From CAYMLL01 sp964390645 (GTDB taxonomy: Bacteria > Planctomycetota > UBA8108), in contig CAYMLL010000196.1 in assembly GCA_964390645.1 (NCBI GenBank), positions 1 through 14,719 on the forward strand: a DNA stretch of 14,719 bases, in the 5' to 3' direction. The position numbers and the translations under genes are program-made. The notes beneath the pieces were generated by a model. It had not been told where the DNA came from. It worked only from the letters and a program-made list of their open reading frames with translations, and made no database searches. Every line of letters starts with the position of its first letter. The stretch's first letter is position 1. Positions 7,931-13,442 of the stretch are shown here, piece by piece.

Positions 7931-8305
7931 CTACCAGCCGTACCCGATCCCGAGGCCGAAGCCGGGGTAGAAGGGTCGATGCGAGTAGGGATACCAGGGG
8001 TCGTAGTAGTAGGCGGGCCCACGATAGTAGCGCGCTCGACGCTGGGCGTGGCGGCGTTCCGTCTGCATCATGTGGTCGATGACCTCGGGTGCGACACCCT
8101 CGCGGCGCAGATCGACGACGTCTTCGCTCGTCATGTGATAGACGGTATTGCTGAAGTCGATCTGACGGATGATCTCGGCCGCTGGAGTGCCGGCTTCGCT
8201 CAGCTCGAGGATCCTTGCCGTCGTCACCGGATCGACCCGGACGACGTGCTGATGACAGCCGACGAAGAGGACCGCAAGAGGCAACAGCAACCGGGTTCGT
8301 GTCAT
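7931..8305 (-). CDS. Small lipoprotein with Tyr/Pro/Gly-rich tail (124 aa)
   Basis: The start is ATG 8305 with a GAGGAG ribosome-binding site 7 nt upstream. Longer in-frame extensions lack a signal peptide. MTRTRLLLPLAVLFVGC is a lipoprotein signal with lipobox FVGC, so Cys17 would be lipidated and the protein anchored in the envelope. Residues about 24-80 form a helical region (VTTARILELSEAGTPAAEII and DVVDLRREGVAPEVIDHMMQ) resembling the short repeats 'L..AGvs.evI..M' seen in many uncharacterised envelope proteins. The tail, YYRGPAYYYDPWYPY...FGLGIGYGW, is aromatic and glycine-rich. No enzymatic motif is seen. It converges with the GAF gene. The function is unknown; a structural or envelope-stress role is a guess. 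Confidence 0.85.
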   Translation of the reverse strand: MTRTRLLLPLAVLFVGCHQHVVRVDPVTTARILELSEAGTPAAEIIRQIDFSNTVYHMTSEDVVDLRREGVAPEVIDHMMQTERRHAQRRARYYRGPAYYYDPWYPYSHRPFYPGFGLGIGYGW

Positions 8306-8472
8306 GGCATCACTCCTCGGGCGCGACGGAGCCAGTCTACGCCGGATCTCGCCTCCACGCGCTCGGAAACCACCTGTCGGGGAGTGTTCCGCAGGCATGG
8401 CCTCGAGTCTCGCCATTCTCCCGGGGCCTGGTCGGACGGCGTGGACGATCGCGCCGATCCGGGGCGAAATGC

Positions 8473-8492
8473 CCGATTTTGCGCCGAATCGG
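8473..8492. promoter_or_regulatory. Inverted repeat upstream of the duplicated sigma-54-like sites
   Basis: CCGATT (8473-8478) and AATCGG (8487-8492) form a 6-bp inverted repeat with 8-bp spacing. It ends about 23 bp before the first -24 element. An overlapping shorter palindrome, GCCGA-A-TCGGC, is also present. It could be an activator or repressor site. It is close for a classical enhancer-binding protein, which usually binds farther upstream. Confidence 0.25.
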
Positions 8493-8514
8493 CTTTCTCG
8501 ACGGGCTGATAGAA

Positions 8515-8530
8515 TGGGGATGGTCTTGCA
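8515..8530 (+). promoter_or_regulatory. Candidate sigma-54 (-24/-12) promoter, distal copy
   Basis: TGGGGATGGTCTTGCA matches the sigma-54 pattern TGG-N8-TTGCA with the required 10 bp between the GG and GC dinucleotides. The CAC after TGG in the consensus is not conserved. It is the first of two copies 28 bp apart. Confidence 0.45.
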
Positions 8531-8542
8531 GCACTGATAGAA

Positions 8543-8558
8543 TGGGGATGGTCTTGCA
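8543..8558 (+). promoter_or_regulatory. Candidate sigma-54 (-24/-12) promoter, proximal copy
   Basis: This sequence is identical to the copy at 8515-8530. With GC at 8556-8557, transcription would start about 12 nt downstream, near 8568-8570. That leaves a leader of about 18 nt which still contains the GGAG ribosome-binding site (8576-8579) of the gene at 8587. This good fit makes the proximal copy the better promoter candidate. Sigma-54 promoters need an enhancer-binding ATPase; none is encoded in the window. Confidence 0.5.
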
Positions 8559-8586
8559 GCCCTGTCGACTCATTCGGAGACACGCC

Positions 8587-9099
8587 ATGTTCTGTCCGGC
8601 TTGCCGTTTCCCGAGAATCGGTCTTCTTGTCATGCTCCTCACCGCCTCGTCGGCCTGTGAGACCAGCGGCGAGCGGCTCCGGCGTATCCATACACATCCG
8701 CAGCTCGCCACCCCGACGCCCGGGGCGGTGAGGGGTCTTGTGAGGACGATAGACGAGACGACGGCGGACGCGACGTCCGACCGGGCTCCGGCCCCCACGA
8801 ACCCGAGCGCGGCCCCGATCCCGGCGGCCGTCTCCCGTGAGCAGGCAATCGTCACGCTGGCAACCGGCATCGTCGTCGGCTCGAGCTGGCACGAGATCGC
8901 GGGGCCGAGGCAAGATCGACAGGATTCGACCGTCCGATCACCCCCCCCGCAGATCGTTCGGAAGCGGCGGCCGATCGAGGCAGTCCCGGTCGTCGAGGAG
9001 ACCGTCGTCATAGAGCCTTCCGGCGTCGACCCTCACGGTGGCGAGAGCGATCTCGACGACCTCGACGAGAGCGATCTCGACGACCTCGACGACCTCTGA
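8587..9099 (+). CDS. Putative lipoprotein with acidic Asp-Leu repeat tail (170 aa)
   Basis: ATG 8587 follows GGAG (8576-8579) at 7-nt spacing; extension upstream would cross the promoter repeats. The N-terminus MFCPACRFPRIGLLVMLLTASSAC has a charged start, a hydrophobic core and a lipobox-like SSAC, so Cys24 is the probable lipidation site. The middle is low-complexity (Pro, Ala, Thr), with one hydrophobic segment QAIVTLATGIVVGSSW (86-101) that might touch the membrane. Residues about 125-142 are basic, then PVVEETVVIEPSG. The tail is two copies of ESDLDDLD followed by DL and is strongly acidic. A run of eight C at 8941-8948 lies in the coding part and could slip. I do not recognise the family. 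It is probably sigma-54 dependent, going by the upstream sequence. Confidence 0.75.
   Translation: MFCPACRFPRIGLLVMLLTASSACETSGERLRRIHTHPQLATPTPGAVRGLVRTIDETTADATSDRAPAPTNPSAAPIPAAVSREQAIVTLATGIVVGSSWHEIAGPRQDRQDSTVRSPPPQIVRKRRPIEAVPVVEETVVIEPSGVDPHGGESDLDDLDESDLDDLDDL
9043..9090 (+). repeat. Two perfect 24-bp tandem copies coding ESDLDDLD
   Basis: Copies at 9043-9066 and 9067-9090 are identical and in frame. They build the acidic tail of the lipoprotein at 8587-9099. The copy number may vary between strains. Confidence 0.95.
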
Positions 9100-9250
9100 T
9101 CCCAGCCGAGGAAGATGTACTCCCTCTGGACACGTCGACCTTCCGGCGAACCGTCACACGCGACATTCCCCGCGACTCGGTGTGCGGCGTTGCGCTGTCC
9201 CGCCTGACGGACGACACCGGGACCCGCTGGAGACAGGTGGCTCTCAGGCG

Positions 9251-9294
9251 CTCGGTGCCGGAGACAGAGAATCTCGCCCTGTCCGGCACGCGAG
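9251..9294. terminator. Long stem-loop downstream of the lipoprotein
   Basis: CTCG then GTGCCGG(A) on the left pairs with (T)CCGGCAC then CGAG on the right, with one bulged base. Inside, ACAG/CTGT and GAG/CTC can continue the stem. This makes it one of the strongest foldbacks in the window. No T-run follows, so it may be a Rho-assisted terminator, an mRNA 3' end stabiliser, or part of an unannotated RNA. Confidence 0.45.
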
Positions 9295-9554
9295 TTCCTT
9301 GAACATCCCTTGTAACCAATCACCGCAGAGCCGTCGGTAGGAACGCCCCTGCCGCTCGTTCCGTGAGTAAGACACCGAAAGATCGACCACCAACACGCAC
9401 ATCAGACCTCGAAAGGCCGGATTCGTAACCGTCGTGACCTGACCCTTCACGGCTCCGTATTCTGCGCGACTCAGCCGTGGCCACGCGCCGCGGCTCATTC
9501 TCCGTTCACCGGCGCAAACCCGACCGGAGGCCGGAGAACCCCCTCCTTCCTGTC

Positions 9555-9578
9555 GTGACGGCAATCCCTTACCGTCAC
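9555..9578 (-). terminator. Stem-loop downstream of the glycosyltransferase
   Basis: GTGACGG (9555-9561) and CCGTCAC (9572-9578) form a perfect 7-bp stem with a 10-nt loop. On the minus strand it begins about 32 nt after the glycosyltransferase stop. The lack of a T-run makes terminator function tentative. Confidence 0.4.
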
Positions 9579-9609
9579 CCCGCTACAAGTGACCCGCGGA
9601 TCCGGCCTT

Positions 9610-10416
9610 TCACCTCCCTTCCTCGCGCCCGGGAGGCTCCGCGGACCCGACCCCGCCCGGCTCCACCTCGTCGTCCATGACGGTCGTGCTCCGGTCCCGA
9701 CGATCACGACGGTGAATCCAGCGCATCCTGAGGATATCGCCCGCCATCTGGAAGGGCGTGTAGAAGTCGACCTGCGACTCGTCGGATTCCTGCCACTCGA
9801 CCGGAACCTCGTCGATACGATAGCCTCGCTGCTGCGCGAGGAACAGGAGCTCCACGTCGAAGGCCCACCCGCCAAGCCGCTGCAGCGGGAAGATCTGCCG
9901 GGCCACGGAGCGCCGGAACATCTTGAAGCCGCATTGCGTGTCCTCCACGCCACGCAACGCGACGAAGCGTACAAACCCGCGAAAGCCCCACGCGAGAAGT
10001 CTCCTCAGCGGCGTTCGCCGCACGATCTTCTCGCCGTCGCGCATCTTGCGGCTGGCAATCGCGATGTCAGCACCGTCCTCGATCTTCTCCAGGAGAGCCG
10101 TCGTCTCGACGATCGGGGTCGAGAGGTCGACATCACTGAACAGAACGGGATCGAGGCGCGCCGCAAGCATGCCGCGCTTCACTGTCTCGCCCTTTCCCAC
10201 GTTCACTTCGTTGCGGATGTAGCGAACCTCATCGCGAAACCGCACCACCTCTGCAGTATTGTCAGTGGAGCCGTCGTCGACGACGATCAACTCCCACTGG
10301 TCGAACTCGCGAGCACAATACGCGATGACTTCGTCGAGCGTCCCGGGAAGACGACGCGCCTCGTTGTAGGAAGGCAAGACGATGGAGATCTGTCGAGGAC
10401 GAAGCGAAGAGCTCAC
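9610..10416 (-). CDS. Family 2 glycosyltransferase, polyprenyl/dolichyl-phosphate glucosyltransferase-like
   Basis: The 268-residue GT-A fold enzyme shows ISIVLPSYNEARRLPGTLDE (10-29), the nucleotide-sugar site IVVDDGSTDNTAEVV (44-58), GKGETVKRGM, the metal-binding DxD in FSDVDLSTPI (Asp95, Asp97), GVEDTQCGFKMFRR (156-169), GGWAFDVELLFLAQ (182-195) and IDEVPVEWQ (201-209). This block set is typical of Alg5-like transferases that move glucose or another sugar from a nucleotide sugar to a polyprenyl phosphate on the cytoplasmic membrane face. No transmembrane helix is predicted at either end; the basic-then-acidic tail (235-268) is poorly conserved-looking. The start is GTG 10416, just before the domain, without an obvious Shine-Dalgarno. 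The donor and lipid acceptor are inferred from family only. Confidence 0.88.
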   Translation of the reverse strand: MSSSLRPRQISIVLPSYNEARRLPGTLDEVIAYCAREFDQWELIVVDDGSTDNTAEVVRFRDEVRYIRNEVNVGKGETVKRGMLAARLDPVLFSDVDLSTPIVETTALLEKIEDGADIAIASRKMRDGEKIVRRTPLRRLLAWGFRGFVRFVALRGVEDTQCGFKMFRRSVARQIFPLQRLGGWAFDVELLFLAQQRGYRIDEVPVEWQESDESQVDFYTPFQMAGDILRMRWIHRRDRRDRSTTVMDDEVEPGGVGSAEPPGREEGR

Positions 10417-10475
10417 TTTGAATCAGCTCGAGGCGTGAAAGAAAACTGCAGAGGATTCGTGAAGCGGAACGTGTG

Positions 10476-10545
10476 TCGATGGGCCATCGAGTCATCGATG
10501 ATGGTGGTTTTTGATGAACCCGCAACATGTATCGAAGTCCATCGA
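10476..10545. promoter_or_regulatory. Cluster of CCATCGA/TCGATGG palindromes
   Basis: TCGATGG-G-CCATCGA (10476-10490) is a 7-bp inverted repeat around one base. CATCGATG (10493-10500) is a perfect palindrome. ATCGA recurs at 10531-10535, and CCATCGA at 10539-10545. They lie between the start of the minus-strand glycosyltransferase (10416) and the plus-strand promoter at 10563. Repeated half-sites in a divergent region suggest an operator array. The regulator is unknown. Confidence 0.4.
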
Positions 10546-10562
10546 AAAAGCGTCGCGGCGGG

Positions 10563-10591
10563 TTGACTTCGATTCTGGGCGTGGATACGAT
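10563..10591 (+). promoter_or_regulatory. Sigma-70-type promoter of the candidate RNA
   Basis: TTGACT (10563-10568) and TACGAT (10586-10591) are separated by exactly 17 bp. They match the -35 consensus at 5 of 6 positions and the -10 at 4 of 6. Transcription would begin near 10598, and no open frame with a start signal follows before the terminator ending at 10792. Confidence 0.5.
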
Positions 10592-10597
10592 CCCCCC

Positions 10598-10792
10598 TGA
10601 CCTGATCGGAGCTGACGGGCTCGGCTCGCATCGCGTGGCATGCAATTCATTCGAAGCGAATGAACTTTGCGGACCGATACGAAAGTGAAGATCAGGCCCT
10701 GACACCGCGTCGCGTTCACTGACACGAACGTGACGACTCAGGGGCTGTGCGGAGAACGGATCGTTCCTTCGACCCTCAGCCCCGTTTTTTTT
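10598..10792 (+). ncRNA. Candidate structured RNA or attenuator leader, about 195 nt
   Basis: The unit runs from a sigma-70-like promoter to a T8 terminator and contains no plausible coding frame. It is dense in complementary segments. CCTGATC (10601-10607) pairs with GATCAGG (10690-10696). Enclosed is TTCATTCG/CGAATGAA (10646-10664), extended by GCAA/TTGC. CCCTGA (10697-10702) can pair with TCAGGG (10738-10743), enclosing a 10-bp stem CGTCGCGTTC/GAACGTGACG (10708-10735, one G-U) with an 8-nt loop. The terminator's GGGGCTG overlaps the TCAGGG strand, so the CCCTGA pairing and the terminator hairpin are mutually exclusive, as in an attenuator. The next plus-strand gene starts at 10972. No match to 6S, SRP, RNase P, tmRNA or a familiar riboswitch was recognised. 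It may be a free small RNA or a leader. Confidence 0.5.
10741..10792 (+). terminator. Intrinsic terminator with T8 tract
   Basis: GGGGCTG (10741-10747) pairs with CAGCCCC (10777-10783). Between them, CGGAGAACG and CGTTC-c-TTCG form a second helix closed by a GAT loop. The stem is followed by G and eight T (10785-10792). This is the only textbook T-tailed terminator in the window. It reads on the plus strand, where no protein gene lies directly upstream. Confidence 0.75.
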
Positions 10793-10971
10793 CTCGCCTC
10801 CTCTCCTCCATCCGTCTCGCGTTCCGGAAACCGTCGCGAGCCTCAACTTCCCCCCCCGTGCGCACCGATAGGTAGTAGCCGGTCCGACTTCCTCGGTGAC
10901 CCGTGTCAATCGCACGGCTCTCGGCGAGCGAACGCGGTTCCAACGAGAGCCCCTCCCACGAAAGCCCGACA

Positions 10972-11331
10972 ATGATCGACGGCCAGGAAAAGAGCTCGAG
11001 CGATTCCTTCAGTCGCGAAGAGCACTCCAACGCCCGTATCGAGACGCGCGGCGGCACCGTGTACTGGATCTCCCACCCTGACGACGACGGCGCTCGCTGG
11101 ATCGTCCGTGAGCATCTCGAGCGCTCCGAGACGAACACGATGGTGATGACCAAGTGCGCGAAAAACGAGTCGCCCGACCTCGGAGACAAGTTCCGCGCGC
11201 GACTCGGCAGCGACGTCGAGATCGACAAGCCCTTCGTCCTCGAGCTCTCCATGAACGACACCCGCATCGTCACCGAGGACGTCGAGGCCATCGAGGTCGG
11301 CACCGTGCCGGCGATGATCTTCAGCCTCTGA
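10972..11331 (+). CDS. Hypothetical acidic protein (119 aa)
   Basis: The product starts MIDGQEKSSSDSFSREEHSN, a polar, probably disordered segment. It continues with an apparently beta-rich body: ARIETRGGTVYWISHPDDDG, RWIVREHLER, MVMTKCAKNESPDLGDKF, EIDKPFVLELSMNDTRIV and EAIEVGTVPAMIFSL. It has no signal peptide, membrane segment or recognised motif, and one Cys. Codon use with strong G/C at third positions supports coding. ATG 10972 lacks a clear Shine-Dalgarno; an in-frame GTG at 10903 would add 23 residues. It lies 180 bp after the T8 terminator, so it could be expressed by read-through if the upstream RNA is an attenuator. The family is not recognised. Confidence 0.65.
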   Translation: MIDGQEKSSSDSFSREEHSNARIETRGGTVYWISHPDDDGARWIVREHLERSETNTMVMTKCAKNESPDLGDKFRARLGSDVEIDKPFVLELSMNDTRIVTEDVEAIEVGTVPAMIFSL

Positions 11332-11363
11332 CCCCCCCGGTCCGACGGCCCTTCGCACCAGCG

Positions 11364-11759
11364 CTACTCGGGTCGCCAGCGGCGTCCCGACTTGCGTTCG
11401 GACTGCCGACGCTTCGACTCGAGCCGCCGTCGCTTCGAGGCCTTCGTAGGCGCCGTGGGAATCCGTCGCTTACGCTGCTGCGATGCGCCGAGAAGACAAG
11501 CCCGCAGCTTCTCGATGCAGTCCTCGACGTTGCGCGACTGCGAACGATATCGCGACGACATGATGACGAGTTCACCGTCGGAGTTGATGCGTCGGGCCTG
11601 GAGCCTTCTCAGCCGCGCGCGCACGCGCTCCGAGATCCAGTCGGCGTCATCGATCCGGAAGCGCAGTTCCGCCTTCGTCGAGACCTTGTTGACATGCTGG
11701 CCACCGGGTCCACCACTTCGCGAGAACCGAAACTCCAGGCGCTCGCGAGGGATTCGCAT
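11364..11759 (-). CDS. arfB: Peptidyl-tRNA hydrolase ArfB (YaeJ/ICT1 type), ribosome rescue
   Basis: The 131-residue protein has the ArfB layout. The catalytic N-domain carries FRFSRSGGPGGQHVNKVSTK, with GGQ at 19-21, as in class I release factors. A short linker follows, then a very basic tail (RKRRIPTAPTKASKRRRLES...SERKSGRRWRPE) of the type that enters the empty mRNA channel of stalled ribosomes. It frees the nascent peptide from peptidyl-tRNA on non-stop ribosomes without needing a stop codon. ATG 11759 is chosen because it lies 16 nt after the pyrC stop and matches the family N-terminus. The open frame upstream to 11831 overlaps pyrC and is not needed. It is probably co-transcribed with pyrC. 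Full-length release factors 1 and 2 are about three times longer. Confidence 0.92.
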   Translation of the reverse strand: MRIPRERLEFRFSRSGGPGGQHVNKVSTKAELRFRIDDADWISERVRARLRRLQARRINSDGELVIMSSRYRSQSRNVEDCIEKLRACLLGASQQRKRRIPTAPTKASKRRRLESKRRQSERKSGRRWRPE

Positions 11760-11775
11760 CCGAGTAATCCCGGGG

Positions 11776-13044
11776 TCAGAAGTTCTGGGGAAAGATACGA
11801 CCACGCACGACGGTGTGACTGACGCGACCACCGAACGTCACACCCTCGAAGGGTGACCATCCCGAACGCGTCTTCAGGTCGCCGCGACGGATGGTGATCT
11901 CCTTCTTCTCGAAGATCGTCAGCGCGCCGGCGAACCCCGGCTCGATACGACCGTAGCGATGGGGGAGATAGCGACTGACGAAGCGGCCGGGATTCTCCGA
12001 CGCGACCCGCTGCAGGGTGGCAAGATCGAAGCCCTGCGACATCAGCCAGAACAGAAAAGGGCCGAACGTGTCGAGGTGCGTGACACCCGAGATTCCACGC
12101 CGCTTCTCGTCGAGGGAGTGCGGAGCGTGATCGGTCGCAAGGCACTCGATGTCGCCGTATCGCAGTCCCTCGAGAAGAGCGATGCGATCGAGCCGGCTCC
12201 GAATCGGAGGATTGCACTGAAGAAAGTCCGGGTGTGCGAAGGTCGAAGCGTTGTCCTGATCGTAGAAGAGATGGTGTGGCGACACCTCGGTCGTCACGTG
12301 CAAACCTCGCTTGCGAGCGGAACGGATCAGCTCGAGCCCCTCGGCAGTCGACAGGTGACAGATGTGCGGACGGAAGCCGTAGTTCTCCGCGATCCGCAGG
12401 ATCAGGCGAATCGCCTCGATCTCCGCCTCGGGCGGCCGGGACTCCGCGTGTGTCGACGCGCCCCGATGACGCTCCAGGATCACCGGATCCTCGGCGTGGA
12501 AGGCGATGAGCTGCCCGCGATAGCGAGAGAGGGCGTCGCGCAGCTGTGCCTCGTCCTCGAAGAACAGATCACCGATGCTCGGCCCCATGTACGTCTTGTA
12601 CGGGACCGGGAAGGAGAGCGGCCGGGTGTGCACGCCGACCCCCGCGTAGAGCACAACGTCCACGAAGGACCCGTGGGTCAGATCTCGCTTCGCGATGTAA
12701 CTCGCGTCGTCCACCGGCGGCTGCGGGTTGTTCGGCATCTCGGCGTAGGCCACGATGCCCCCGTGCAACGCGGCGTCCGCAGCGGTCTGAAAAGACTCCT
12801 TGTAGGTATCCTCGCCGCTCGGATCCTCGCGTGCGTGAACATGCCGATCGACGAGACCGGAGAAGATCACGTGGTCGTCGCCGAGGACGATATCCCCTGT
12901 GCCGCGAGGCTCTGAAACCGCCGTGATCAGCCCGGTCCTGATATCGATCTCGACACGCCGCGGCACTGTCGGGGGCGACGCGTCACCCCCGGGACCGACG
13001 AATGGCCCTTCGACGACGACGAGGTGACTCGCGCGCGTAATCAT
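11776..13044 (-). CDS. pyrC: Dihydroorotase, class I type
   Basis: The 422-residue cytoplasmic amidohydrolase catalyses ring closure of N-carbamoyl-aspartate to dihydroorotate, the third step of pyrimidine synthesis. Visible metal and substrate motifs are DRHVHARED (His68, His70), AEMPNNPQPP (101-110), PYKTYMG, whose Lys150 is at the position of the carboxylated lysine, FHAED (His183), ICHLSTAEGLELI (His230), EVSPHHL, QCNPPIRS (277-284) and LATDHAPHS with the catalytic Asp305. The family usually has GFIDMHVHLRE; Arg replaces Met and Ala replaces Leu here, which are mild changes. ATG 13044 follows GGAGA closely. Allantoinase and hydantoinase are relatives, but the MPNN and TDHAPH blocks favour dihydroorotase. 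arfB follows after 16 nt, suggesting an operon. No other pyr genes are in the window. Confidence 0.9.
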   Translation of the reverse strand: MITRASHLVVVEGPFVGPGGDASPPTVPRRVEIDIRTGLITAVSEPRGTGDIVLGDDHVIFSGLVDRHVHAREDPSGEDTYKESFQTAADAALHGGIVAYAEMPNNPQPPVDDASYIAKRDLTHGSFVDVVLYAGVGVHTRPLSFPVPYKTYMGPSIGDLFFEDEAQLRDALSRYRGQLIAFHAEDPVILERHRGASTHAESRPPEAEIEAIRLILRIAENYGFRPHICHLSTAEGLELIRSARKRGLHVTTEVSPHHLFYDQDNASTFAHPDFLQCNPPIRSRLDRIALLEGLRYGDIECLATDHAPHSLDEKRRGISGVTHLDTFGPFLFWLMSQGFDLATLQRVASENPGRFVSRYLPHRYGRIEPGFAGALTIFEKKEITIRRGDLKTRSGWSPFEGVTFGGRVSHTVVRGRIFPQNF

Positions 13045-13125
13045 GGTCTCCGGGTGGTGAGTCTCGCACCAGTGAAGCAGCCTCGGCAGAGTAGCAGCCG
13101 GCCACCCCGAAGTCCAGATCAGCCG

Positions 13126-13145
13126 CTCTCGAAGACTCTCGAAGC
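13126..13145. repeat. Two 10-bp tandem repeats upstream of pyrC
   Basis: CTCTCGAAGA is followed directly by CTCTCGAAGC. It lies about 80 bp upstream of the pyrC start and might be a regulator site. It may equally be chance. Confidence 0.4.
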
Positions 13146-13184
13146 TCCCGACTCGATCGTCTCAACCACCCTCCCAGAAACGGA

Positions 13185-13212
13185 TTGCAGTATCTGACCG
13201 CGCGGCTATATT
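13185..13212 (+). promoter_or_regulatory. Candidate promoter of trigger factor
   Basis: TTGCAG (13185-13190) and TATATT (13207-13212) lie 16 bp apart, in one of the few AT-rich spots of the window. Transcription would start near 13219, giving a leader of about 224 nt before the GTG at 13443. The 398-bp region 13045-13442 otherwise holds no gene; it carries this promoter, the hairpin at 13316-13354 and the upstream region of pyrC. Confidence 0.45.
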
Positions 13213-13315
13213 ACGCGTAGTCGTGGCAGCGTCCACTCACTCTCCGTAGCGAGCCACCTCCTCGGCTCTCGGTGATTCCGGGCGATCGGTCACGGGTCGT
13301 TGAAAGCGACGGTTG

Positions 13316-13354
13316 CCGACACCCACGTCGTCGTCTCGGATCACCGGGTGTCGG
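13316..13354 (+). promoter_or_regulatory. Hairpin in the trigger factor leader
   Basis: CCGACACCC (13316-13324) and GGGTGTCGG (13346-13354) form a perfect 9-bp stem around a 21-nt loop. If transcription starts near 13219, the hairpin is in the 5' leader, about 90 nt before the start codon. It could regulate translation or mRNA stability, or be a protein-binding inverted repeat in DNA. It is not the CIRCE heat-shock element. Confidence 0.45.
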
Positions 13355-13442
13355 AGTTCCGGGAACAGACAGCACGCACGGAGAGCACGGGGAGGTTGCT
13401 TCTTGTCAGTTCCTTGACGGGTCTTGGACAGGTATCACTACG

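Larger units (their letters stand above)
8506..8561 (+). repeat. Tandem 28-bp duplication
   Basis: Positions 8506-8533 and 8534-8561 are two adjacent 28-bp copies, identical except for the last base (A versus C). Each copy contains one complete sigma-54-type promoter sequence. The duplication lies immediately upstream of the lipoprotein gene at 8587. Confidence 0.95.
9100..9609. other. Intergenic stretch of 510 bp, no convincing gene
   Basis: The region lies between the lipoprotein (plus) and the glycosyltransferase (minus), which converge on it. A minus-strand open frame at 9244-9564 has a Ser/Arg-rich product and ordinary, non-coding-like codon choice. A plus-strand frame from 9096 to 9302 reads like protein but has no start codon. 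Real signals are the stem-loops at 9251-9294 and 9555-9578, and a weaker inverted repeat GGAACG-N11-CGTTCC (9340-9362). Confidence 0.5.

Noticed and set aside
8506..8561. Possible CRISPR-like repeat
   Set aside because: There are only two copies directly abutting, with no spacers and no cas genes. It is a simple tandem duplication.
9244..9564. 106-codon minus-strand open frame in the gap
   Set aside because: Mixed third-position codon use, no ribosome-binding site and no recognisable fold. Too weak to call a gene.
10598..10620. Possible TPP riboswitch (CCTGATC segment)
   Set aside because: The other conserved TPP segment (CTGAGA) is absent, and the order of helices does not fit.
10738..10760. 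Resemblance to the 5' end of tmRNA (GGGGCTG...)
   Set aside because: Only the first bases match. There is no tag-peptide frame, no tRNA-like 3' end and no CCA, and this segment is the terminator stem.
10262..10972. 236-codon minus-strand open frame spanning the RNA candidate
   Set aside because: It overlaps the start of the glycosyltransferase in another frame, is Arg/Ser-rich and has no motif. It would run across the promoter and terminator signals.
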